A stretch of 64,000 nt of DNA from Prinia subflava (taxonomy: Eukaryota > Chordata > Aves > Passeriformes > Cisticolidae): positions 41,052,767-41,116,766 of the forward strand of contig NC_086251.1 in the NCBI RefSeq assembly GCF_021018805.1, in the 5' to 3' direction. Positions 54,961 through 64,000 of this stretch are shown piece after piece. Below the pieces are notes generated by a model that was given only the letters and a program-made list of their open reading frames with translations, was not told where the DNA came from and did no database searches. The position numbers and the translations under genes were made by a program. How positions within the stretch are numbered: position 1 is the stretch's first letter; each line of letters opens with the position of its first letter.

Positions 54961-55272
54961 CTCTGAAGTGACTGGTCAAGGTTGCTGCTTCAGTCACAAG
55001 GAATCTGCTTACAGGAATTTTCTTCCCAGCAGGTGTTATTGCCTGGTAAAGGGGCCTTCTGCAGCAGTCTGCCACTTGTGAAAGGGAGGCTTAGGGTTTG
55101 CTAACAGGGATGCTTGCTAAGTGTTCTAGGCACCAAGGAAGGACAGAATGTCCAAGTGAGGATTTCACAGGAGTGACAAACTTGTCTGAGATGGAATGAG
55201 GGACACGCTGGGCAATGCAATTGTCACTCTTTCTCCCATTTTTGTCACTTGAGCCCACTCTCAAGTTCTCTC

Positions 55273-56700
55273 TCATATCAACAAACACCTCTCAGCTTGC
55301 CCTGCAACATCTAAGTTTACAAATCCGTCTGTCCTGTTGAACATAAATATTTTGTTCTTGTTTCCTATTAGTAGGTTAGGTAGATAAAAGTTTGTCAGAT
55401 GAGAGTGCTGAAGCATTCTGAGGTCTGGAAGGACTCTGTGAAGCCAGAACAGAAAGAACTGCCATTTATAAGGGATGAAAAAACCCCAAAAACCGTCAAC
55501 CAGCCAAACCCAAAAAACTACCTCACAAACAAACACAAACAAACAACAAATGCCTGAAATATGTCTGATTGATCGGAGTGTGCACTCAAATCCAGAAAGG
55601 TCTCTGTTTTCTCCTATCTTCCAGGTCCAGGGTAGCAGGGTCAGTGCTTCAATGCCATTTGACCCCTGTGTGCCTGGGCGCACACAGATGTAGTGGTTAC
55701 ATTCCTCCACAGCTGAAGAGATAGTCTGACTCTTCAGCCCTCTTGTGCATGTAGTAAGGCAGTCCAGGCAATGCAATTGCCATTCTGAGGCATTGATGAG
55801 CTGTGCTGAGTAATTTGCAGATGTAGAAGTGCAGTTACTGTCTGCTCCTGGGTACTGGAGGCCCTGAGTTTAAGGAAAGAGCATAACATGTGACTGTATT
55901 TTTCCATCTAGGAAAGCAAAAAGCAAGTTGATATAGAGGGCAGAATGGTCTTATTTTCAGGTGCTGCAATGACCTGTTATCAGTTCCACTTCCACTTCTG
56001 GAGACTGCATCAGCCCATAAAAAGCACAAAAGACCTTGTCCCAAGGGACTGCATATTTGTCAGGCCTCTTGGCATCCTGGAATAATTCATGCATCTCTGG
56101 CAAGGCATTAACATGAGAGTATTCCTGTATTAAATAGTTCTTCCTCTCAATTAAAGCTATTGGAGGCAATCCCATTTGGATGGGAGGGCCCAATGCAATG
56201 CAACAGCTGAAGAGATCCTTGAAAGAGTAAGACAAGCAAATATGTTGCTTTGGTGGACCCTTAGGACTGCCATTTTGGCAAGGAGAAAAAGAGTTATGAC
56301 CTGTTCTATTCCAGACCCTGCTAGTGCCCAGTTTTTCCTGTATAAAATCACAGCTTTGCCAGCAGTAGGTGGGGGGGGTCAGGAAAAAGTGATCTGCTTT
56401 TCAAGCAGCCCCTCCACTTCCCCTCTGTACCCAGGGAATGCAATGCAGTGCTTACAAGTTTAGACTCAGTCCATATTTTTTACCATTCTGGCTCTAGCAT
56501 ACATCTCCCTTTGGGAAACCATTTGGTCCATTTCCTCATATTCTGGCACAGGTTTGTGACATGTCATTATGAACTGGATGTCATCCAATTTGGCTACATG
56601 ATCTAGCTGCATTTACACATCCTACTAGGTCTCCATTTGCATCCCTAGATAAGGATCCTTGGTTGCTCAGCATCGAGAAGGATTTTCTGTTGAATATGGA
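55273..56700 (-). mobile_element. Possible decayed endogenous retroelement coding remnant
   Basis: On the - strand two long open segments share one frame (55957-56235 and 55273-55776). Another open run lies upstream, around 56460-56560. Together they look like a frame broken by several stops. The local amino-acid composition resembles a decayed gag-type polyprotein more than random sequence, but I cannot match it to a family. It is interrupted on the + strand map by an A/C-rich stretch (55478-55555). No LTRs, primer-binding site or protease/RT motif were found, so the call is weak. Confidence 0.25.
55478..55555. repeat. A/C-rich low-complexity tract
   Basis: AAAAACCCC, CCAAACCC and CAAACAAACAC-type words, like a shorter version of the tract at 6450-6665. 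Frames across it are not meaningful. Confidence 0.8.
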
Positions 56701-59005
56701 AATTCTCAGGATATACAAAAGGAGGAATCTCCTATATGGGGTGTTTGCTTATAAAAAAAATGGCAAAAAGAGTGCTTCAGCCATGATAGGTCTCATTGTA
56801 CAGCTGCAGAAGTTGATTCTTATATAGCCTGTGGTTAGTGGCTTCTTACTTTTTTCCTGAAGGAAACTTTTTCTTCTGTATCCCCATAGGATCAGGTCCC
56901 TGGAAGTGGTTACGAAACTGTTACTGCTCATGGTCACCTCCTGACGCTGGTTGGATATAGCTAAGTGTTTGGACATTAGGGGAAAACGAAAAACCCCATC
57001 AGCTTATTTGTGTTTAGAAACCTGGGTTTCATGGGCAGGTGAGAATCTTGAGTAGTTCTGAAAATGCTGTGCTTCTATTTTTCTTGGTGGCATTACAGAT
57101 TATTAATGGAAAGCTTGCTTTGTCACAGCCTGGGAGATTGCCTTGCTTTTAACTGGTGCTTTTCAGGTAGATATAAACTTGATGTGTAATAAATGTGTAG
57201 TAACATTTGTGGAGAGGGAGTTCTCTTCTAACTCCTATCAGTGGATGTTTTATGACGTCTCTTCCCTCTGGTCACCTTTGTCCCGGTGATACTCTGAATT
57301 CTTTGGTTTCAAGTTTTTAGTGACTCCATGCAGTGACTAACTTAAGGCATTCATTATTTGGTCTCCATATCTATTCTGTCTTGACCCCTCCTCTTCCTCC
57401 AAACACTCCCAACCAAACCAGTGGCTTGTGACTGCACTCTGTGGAAGGTCCCAGTTTCTAGGGCTTCCTGCTGTGTACCCACTGACACAGGCAGTAGCAC
57501 CATGGCACAAGGTGATGACCAATTCTCTATCACAGGGTATTACTGAGATATTTTGCATTTAAGTAACGAAGACAGATTTTCTTTAGCCTTGAACAATCTG
57601 TAAAATATTGCATGTAAGAAAATTATTTGTCTTGCCAAAGGCTTGTGATGCAGCAGCACACAGCTTTTTACTGGAGATGTCTCCTCTCAGACATGTAGGC
57701 TCTTCTGAATTGGAAATATTTAACACTCTATTAGTTCTTGATGTGTGCTTTAATATATTGGTGATCTCAATGTTCCCTGAGAGGCTTCAAATTATGAGGA
57801 TATAACAGGTGCAGGTTTGCATAACCTTCTTTGAAATGCTCCACTCCATCTGATGCAAACTTAGGTTATTTTAGTGTGGGTGTGCAGAAGAATCTGCACA
57901 GTATCAAGTGAGTGGTGGATGAAGAGCTCTAAACTCCTCCAACAAAGGTTGTATGAAGAAAACTGACCAGGTGATTTTCTGGAAAAGTAGTACTTCAAAG
58001 AATCTGAGGACCAAGGTGCCCTGAGCTACTGCTGTAGCCTGTGAGATCAATGTAAACTCAGCCTTTCCTCTCTTTCTGTACTCCTGTAGTCCCTAGAAGG
58101 TTTTGGTTAGTATTGAAGTCCATCTGCCCCTAAAGCTTTACAGACTTTGAATGGGAGCATTTACTGTTCAGAGAACATACTGTCCGAGCAGAGAAGGATG
58201 TGGGTGTAGACCACAAGTAGTAAAGGTGAGGAAGGGCAGGATGATACATGATCTGCTATGACATCAGTGTGAAATGAAATGGCAAAGAAGAGGTACTGCT
58301 AAACTGTTGATTGCTGAATTAATTGTCCTTAACCTTCAGGACCTGAGCCAGAGCATCTCAGGATGACACTGAAAAGTCATCAGGGAAGATACATAAAGGT
58401 ATGTGCAGGCAGCAAGAAGAACCAAGATAAGAGGTAGATGTGTTTTGAATAGAGATCTAGCTGAAGAACAGAGCTCACATTTTGGAGATGTCAACAGAGA
58501 AATATGGTTTGGGTTGAAAGCTGAGCAATTTTTTGTTCCTTCTATCTTAACCTAAAAACCTTCTTCGGGTTTTTTACTTTTGAAAGCCAGACTGCCCTGC
58601 TGACTGTCTGCATGCATTTTGTTGTGTGTATACCCTACCAAAGCAGTGGGAGTCAGCTAGAGAATGGTGTTTGCCTGTCTTCAGGCTTCCTCCCTTGTGT
58701 TCTTTCTTTCTGGGGAAGGAGGCACAAAGAGGAGACCCAGGCTCAGTACAGATCCACCCCAGATTTGAGGCCTGAGTTGGGGAGGTGCTTTGCTGGTGAC
58801 AGTGGCATGGTGATAAGTGTTGTTCTGTTTTCTGCAGTCCCATTATTTGCATTTCAAAACTGTTTTCAATGAAAATGTCCTCTTTCTAAGAGCAATGTAA
58901 GAAGCCAAAGTATTACCTGTGGCAATAGTATTTTCTGGGCCCGTGCTATTGAGTGGCAGCAGTTCAGCAGTGTCCTCCCTGAAGAGATCAGTCACCCCAG
59001 TTGTT
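56701..59005. other. Intergenic DNA, nothing recognised
   Basis: No exon, RNA gene or named repeat could be identified in this stretch. Short open frames match no family. Confidence 0.45.
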
Positions 59006-59011
59006 GCTTAC

Positions 59012-59218
59012 CCAGGGTTGCTCTCAGGTGATTCCTTCCTGTGTCTGAGGGCATGAAGGCAAAGCGAATCTTCCCTTGCTGATTCCTCCTGCAGCAGTGA
59101 GAAGAATTGAGGCGTTGTAATGATTTCAGCCAGTTTCTGCTGTACGTTTCTGGTTAAGGACCTAAAGATAGTGCTGGCATCAGGAGCATGGAGCTGTTGA
59201 ATCCTACTCTGCCTAGGT
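59012..59218 (-). other. Exon-like open segment, unassigned
   Basis: On the - strand a pyrimidine-rich acceptor ending CAACTTTTCAG (AG at 59220-59219) precedes 207 nt that stay open. A GGG|GTAAGC donor (GT at 59011-59010) follows. Entry and exit phases are the same (phase 2) and the length is a multiple of three. The translation is helix-like, with ...QQKLAEIITTPQFFSLLQEES... This faintly recalls the 'FFSLQ.DES' stretch of hAT-type transposase-derived proteins. No partner exon was found. It could be a domesticated or dead hAT fragment, an exon of an unknown transcript, or chance. Confidence 0.25.
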
Positions 59219-59275
59219 CTGAAAAGTTGTAGAACAGGGAAAAGGGCTGTTTCAGCTGTTCTTGTCTGCAACAGC

Positions 59276-60089
59276 TATGGTGGCTGATGGGCTCAGCTTA
59301 GCTGGGGCAGAGACTGAGGAAGCATTTGAACCCAAGGAGCTTTATAAGGACTGAAAGTCTGGCAAATGGTCCAGGCCCTCCTCTGTTTTATGTCTTTTTC
59401 AAGAGCAGATATCCCAGGTGCAGAGATAGTTTTTTCAAACAAGTTACCAAGAAAACACAGACAACTTTTCTAATACTTTAAAGTGAATACACAACATCAA
59501 AGCAGTATTAGCACCTCAATTCAGAAAGTGAAGGAGAGATCAAAAGCTATTTTCCCCTAATTGCTATTAATGGAAGTTACCCTCCTTCCTTACCCCTTTC
59601 CTCTTGCAAAGCACTGAAGTAAAGAACATGATTCAGTGGTGGGGTTCTGGACATCTCATCAAAAGCCAAGGCATGACTGGGACAGTGAGACTGGATCATC
59701 CTAGCACAAGATGAGGAGCTACTTAAAAGTGTCTGATCTGTGTCCCTTTTGAGGATAGGTAGAGTTTCACTCTTTGTATTTGGAATTTTTGAGAAGTGCT
59801 GAATTTCCAATGGAATTGCAGGGAACAGAGGTGTCTTCTGTAGCTCAGCTGAGTCTTACCATATATACAATTCTCCTAAATAAGGCTGCTGTCTTGCTGA
59901 TCCAGAACCAGAGGCTGCAAGGAGCATGTGTAAACAAGGTGTCCCAATGTGTTATCTGTCAGACCCTGAATTTCTATGTTTGCCTCAGGAGAGTGGTGAG
60001 GAGAAGCTGAGCTGCTCAGTGTGACCTTGCTTTTTAGTTTTTTCCCTGTTTTTTTGGTTTGTTTGTGTGTGTGTGGTTGTGTTTTTTGT
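59276..60089. other. Intergenic DNA with GT-rich run
   Basis: Nothing gene-like is recognised. A T/G-rich low-complexity run with (GT)n lies at about 60031-60090. Confidence 0.5.
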
Positions 60090-60270
60090 TTTTCTCTTTG
60101 CACGTGCCTCTAATTGATCTTGAAAAGAAGGGACAGTTAAAGAAGACGTTAAGGTGAAATGAAGCCGTAACTGTGACTGGAGACTTTTATTAAGTGTGGA
60201 AAAGTTCCCTGGGCTGCGTATAAATTGTTTATTGATTTTGGTATGGCTGGATGCTCTGGAGTAATCGCCT
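60090..60270. promoter_or_regulatory. Candidate conserved non-coding element (intergenic)
   Basis: A compact block with dense intact words: CACGTGCCTCTAATTGATC (an E-box and a homeodomain core), AAGACGTTAAGG, GCCGTAACTGTGACTGG (MYB-like), TTTTATTAAGTGTGG (NKX-like AAGTG), and ATAAATTGTTTATTGATTTTGG (FOX/CUX-like). The texture differs from both flanks. Function is inferred. Confidence 0.4.
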
Positions 60271-62436
60271 GCAGAACCACTAGAGAGCAAGCAGAGAGGA
60301 GAGGGCTTTGCCAGGTCTCTGCTGCTTCCTGACCCCGTCTGCTCTTCCTCCTGCCTGTGCTGGTGGTCTCCTCTTTAACCTGGAAATGAGCAGCCCAGGT
60401 GGATGGCTCCTGTGGCCAGCTCCTGCAGCCCAGTGGGGCTCTGCCCTGCTGTTCCAGAAGTGGCCGGTGGAAGAATATAGTAAGGGAAGAGCATCTATCA
60501 TACAGGTTATGGTATTGCTGAGACTGAAACTGCCTTTTGGCTCTTCCACCTGTTGGTTGTTAAGATAGAAACCTGCCTGTGACAGTCAGCCAGGTTAGTC
60601 ATCTCTGAGCCTGCCTAACAACCGGTCAGGACAGTTTTGTGACAGGGCAGAGATGAACATGTTCATGTTTCTCAATAGTGTCTGTGCTGTGAAGTTTTGC
60701 CTCAGTATCCCCTGTTTGCTCTCACATGTCCTTCTCCTCTGCCAAAACTGCAGGATGCTGTGTGCAGTGAGCCAGCTTGCCTCCCCTGTGCCAGTCTGTA
60801 AGCCTAGGAAAACTTCAGCCCCTCCTGATCTTTCATTTGCTTTTTGTTACAATGTTGGGGTGGTTTTACTGCTCTATTTCACTGAACTACTTTATACAGA
60901 GATTTTTCTCATCCCATTTGGGGAGCTGTCCTGGCAGAACTGGAGTTTCTGTTTTGTTCACTTCCCATGGAGGTGCTGCACACTTTCCATGTTACTTTTG
61001 TGCAAAGGCAATGAAATCCTTAATTGTTTCTTATCCAGAGTGCTACGACTAATGTATACTCCTAAAATATACTGTCTCTTCAGGTCCAAGGATGATATAG
61101 GAAGGGAAAGAATATTTTTTTGACATTTGATTGGGAAAGTGACTGAATTTTCTGATGCCTGTTGCACAGTTGATACCCTGTCTTCTTCTACAGGCAAGGT
61201 GCTGGTAGTTGCCGAAGGTTTTATTCTCTGTCATTCAGAGTCCGTATTTTTATCACCTGGTAGCATAGATTGGCTTAATTTCCTTTCTTCTACAGAGGAC
61301 TTATGAGGCCTGTAGTAGTGTGGCCATTAAGTGAATGATACTCAGATACAAATCTCTCTGTGGAGAGAAGAGGACTTGTCCACCTGTTAGTCCCTTAAAG
61401 TCTGCTGAGCTTTAGTACAAGTGTCAGAAATTCTGTTTTTAGAAAATGCAGTAACATCCTCTGTTCCTTTCTTAATCAACTAATCTATATATGAGAGTGG
61501 GAATATTAAGCCAGAGTAAAGGTAAGATCCTCTTTTGCAGCACTGGGTGAAATTTTCAGGAGATCATGTACATTTGATAAAGAAATGATTTTTGCTTTGC
61601 ATGTACATAATGTTTCTTTAATGAAAAAGAAGAGTAAATGTGTATTAGTTTAAAATTTAATTTTCTGGAGGGCATAATGTTAATGGAAGGGAAAAAGTGT
61701 TGGCAATTTAACTCCAAGGTTTTGAAATGGGATAAAATAATCTAAATAAAAATTTGCATCTACCTAGAGAGTTCTCTGACAAAAATGGCACATGAACATT
61801 AGTGCTAGGAACAGCAGTAACTGCTTCAACTCTGATTTTTTTTTTTTTTACCCCTCTAATAAAGGTCAAAATTTTAACTTATTGTCAAATAAGGACAGTG
61901 AATTATGCTGATGTTGGTCAATGTACTTTGGCTAGGAGATGTGAATGTTGTAACAGCATCTGCATTAATCTGCATTGGTATTTCAAAGCATTTACTGTGT
62001 ATGTACATCACGTAAACTTTTGTAATGCTTAGTTGCTTGAATGAACTAAGATGACTGATTTATTCCCTCTCACAGAAAAAAAAATCTCATCGTTAAAGCT
62101 GCAAAACTTTTTGCTGTGGCTTGAGTTCCCTGACTACAAGGTCTTGCTCACAACTGCTGTAGATTTCTGATTCTGTTGCTTGTCTTGGAGGTTTTTGAGC
62201 CCCCACCCTTGGGAAGAACAGCCTGGCTTTAAATTCCTCAGTTCTGCACTTCAGACTGAAGGAGTTATTTTTAACCTGTCTTGACCTCTGCCTGAGCAAG
62301 AATAAAATAGGGATTGGGCAGAATATGACACAAATCAATAGGTTATCCCAACAGATATGATCTTTGGCACCGTTTTGCCTTGGACACTTGCTGCAGTAAC
62401 AAAGATAAATGGTGATTTGTTAACATTGTGATCTAG
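60271..62436. other. Intergenic DNA, nothing recognised
   Basis: Open stretches at 60653-61123 (+) and 60308-60568 (+) do not resemble known proteins. A T run lies near 61838-61851. No repeat family recognised. Confidence 0.45.
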
Positions 62437-62500
62437 GGACTGGGTGGCTCAGTGGATCGTGTGGTGACCTCTGACCTCTGGGTCTCCAAGCTCTGAACAT
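62437..62500 (+). repeat. tRNA-like fragment, possible SINE or tRNA pseudogene
   Basis: GGGACTGGGTGGCTCAGTGG contains a perfect pol III A-box (TGGCTCAGTGG, 62445-62455). About 25 nt later there is GGTCTCCAAGC (62481-62491), a poor B-box. The stems do not close into a cloverleaf, so this is not a functional tRNA gene. It could be the 5' end of a decayed tRNA-derived SINE. Confidence 0.3.
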
Positions 62501-62756
62501 CAAGATGAAATCTCATTCTGATAGTAGGAAGGAAAAAAAGGTCCACAAGAGTTGGACAATTTTGGTTCACTGCTGATCACAGTGCTCCAAAAAACATCCC
62601 AACAAAGACTGAATAGACAATGCCTCCTGACAAAAGGCAGTATGGGGAAATAGGATGGGAACTGTTACAATAGAGAGATAGTGATCAGTTACTGCAGGCT
62701 GAGACTTTCAGTGCTTTTATTGAGTGATACTAGAGCACTCAGAGCTGCTTTGTCTC

Positions 62757-62804
62757 TTTGCCTACCTATCAAAGACAGGTAGGCAAATGCAATTGTCTTG
62801 CATT
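62757..62804. repeat. Two adjacent perfect hairpins
   Basis: Hairpin 1: TTTGCCTACCT (62757-62767), 9-nt loop, AGGTAGGCAAA (62777-62787). Hairpin 2 overlaps its end by two bases: AATGCAA (62786-62792), loop TTGTC, TTGCATT (62798-62804). Both stems are perfect. No gene or mobile element around them explains the arrangement. Confidence 0.95.
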
Positions 62805-64000
62805 GCAGACAATTTGTGGTGGCTTCAAGTAAAAATGAAATTTGTTTTATAAAACAGCTTTTATTTCATTTTTTGGGACAGTATCTGCATGTCCTTTGAT
62901 TACTGAAAGCTAGAGATGGGCGCTCTTTTGGGGAGCTGAAGTATCGGAAACCTCAGACACATTTGTGATCCAGTCATGTCTCTACTAACCCTGTGTGATC
63001 TGTTCCATATCTCTAGAGTCCTGTTGCAGGTCCTCTGTAGATAGCTGACTTTAAATATGTTCTCAGATGCACACAGTTTGTCTTTCAGCAGTCCAAGATG
63101 GTGTCTTCTCATCAGGTGAAAATAGAGTCCTGCAACAGAATTTCTTCCAGGATATCTGCAAGGATTGGTAAGCAGTGTTTGAAGACAATTCTGTGTTGTA
63201 ACTTGTCTCATGTAAACAGGTGTAAGCCTCAGAAAAGTGAGTTTTCTTCTCCGTTGGCTGGTGTAAAACTCCCCTGCCATTAGGAGGCAGTATGGCAGTA
63301 TTTCATTCTGAACTGAATCCATCAGCTTCAGCTTTTTGGCTCTGCATCCCTTTACAGTTCTTTCTACAAGACTGGCTCTGTGCTCTCAGGTGCTCTACAA
63401 TGGTAAGCACATCTCTCAGTCTTGACTAGTCAAGGGGACAAAAAGTTTGCACCTATGGGGGACAAGGGCTCTAGCACCTGCCTCTTTGATGTAAGCAAGT
63501 TGTTTACACAGGGCTTTTAATCTTACCCGTGTTTTAGACCCTTAGGGTTACATGAGAGCTCATGTTGTGCTTGGGAGCTCCAAATTCATCTCTGTGATAA
63601 TCCCCTGAGCATCTGTCCCTCCAGCTTTGTATTTTGCACTGGGTTGTGCATTGCTGAGTTATAGAGAATGATGTGAGTCTTGTCATTGAGAGCAGCCTCT
63701 TTTCCATGTTTTAACTCATCCCATCCATCTGTAGGCTGTACCAATACCAACAATGAGCTGGAATTGCAATGGGTCAGTGCAGACTTCTGCTCATGTCTGT
63801 GTGTAATGTCATCTTAGTGTTGACAATTGCTCTTGAATCTCAAATGGGGAGCCTGTTTTTAATCCATGGATTGCATCCCCTATGGGTTGCACGTAGCACA
63901 CATTCATTACTTGAGATGTCACAGAAGGAAGTTTGAGCTAAAGAATCTTGTCCTACATGTTCCTCTCTTCATGAGGTTCCTGAAAACTCAGTCCAGTGTC
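62805..64000. other. Intergenic DNA to window end, nothing recognised
   Basis: A 140-codon open stretch on the - strand (62900-63322) and a smaller + strand one (63098-63283) match no known family. By human synteny (memory) the next gene should be ESRRB, but none of its exons is recognisable here. Confidence 0.45.

Noticed and set aside
62437..62500. Functional tRNA gene
   Set aside because: Good A-box only; acceptor and T stems do not pair and the B-box is degenerate.
38635..64000. ESRRB exons or a G-patch exon downstream of GPATCH2L
   Set aside because: Reading the translations I found no nuclear-receptor DNA-binding or ligand-binding motif and no G-patch glycine pattern. A profile search would be more sensitive.

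Overview
The window looks like a stretch of bird (or at least sauropsid) nuclear genome. The evidence is a multi-exon vertebrate gene with GT-AG introns, a CpG-island promoter, and decayed interspersed repeats that are almost all CR1-type LINE fragments, with no Alu, L1 or MIR-rich landscape. No bacterial, phage or plasmid feature is present, and no CRISPR array. I see no convincing functional tRNA or rRNA gene.

The one gene I can read with confidence is GPATCH2L (G-patch domain containing 2-like), on the + strand. A GC-rich, TATA-less promoter and non-coding first exon lie at about 7080-7353. The ATG is at 8276 in exon 2. The coding sequence runs through nine coding exons (8276-8934, 15093-15157, 18498-18674, 19038-19117, 21167-21234, 22105-22159, 24150-24235, 33398-33489, 38462-38634). 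All junctions keep frame and have GT/AG borders. The joined product is 484 residues, close to the roughly 480-residue mammalian protein as I remember it. It has several basic nuclear-localisation-like blocks and no recognisable G-patch.

Positions 1-7080 are upstream intergenic DNA. They hold a candidate conserved non-coding element (about 3755-4340), a CR1 reverse-transcriptase relic (about 6010-6420) and an extreme A/C-rich low-complexity tract (about 6450-6665). The introns contain a homeodomain-site-rich block in intron 5, a large CR1 fragment in intron 8, and a CNE-like block with a perfect 9-bp hairpin in intron 9. From 38635 onward there is a 3' UTR of uncertain length, then about 24 kb of intergenic DNA. 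By synteny with human chr14q24.3 (IFT43 - GPATCH2L - ESRRB, from memory) this probably leads toward ESRRB. It holds two opposed CR1 fragments, an ancient amniote repeat, a possible decayed endogenous retroelement, several CNE-like blocks and two notable inverted repeats.

I found no undescribed multi-gene system. The items most worth checking are the perfect 15-bp-arm hairpin at 45763-45798, the double hairpin at 62757-62804, the CNE-like blocks, a possible 14-nt poison microexon in intron 8, and an unexplained exon-like open segment on the - strand at 59012-59218. CNE calls rest on sequence texture only and need alignment; repeat family calls rest on remembered consensus and decayed translations.
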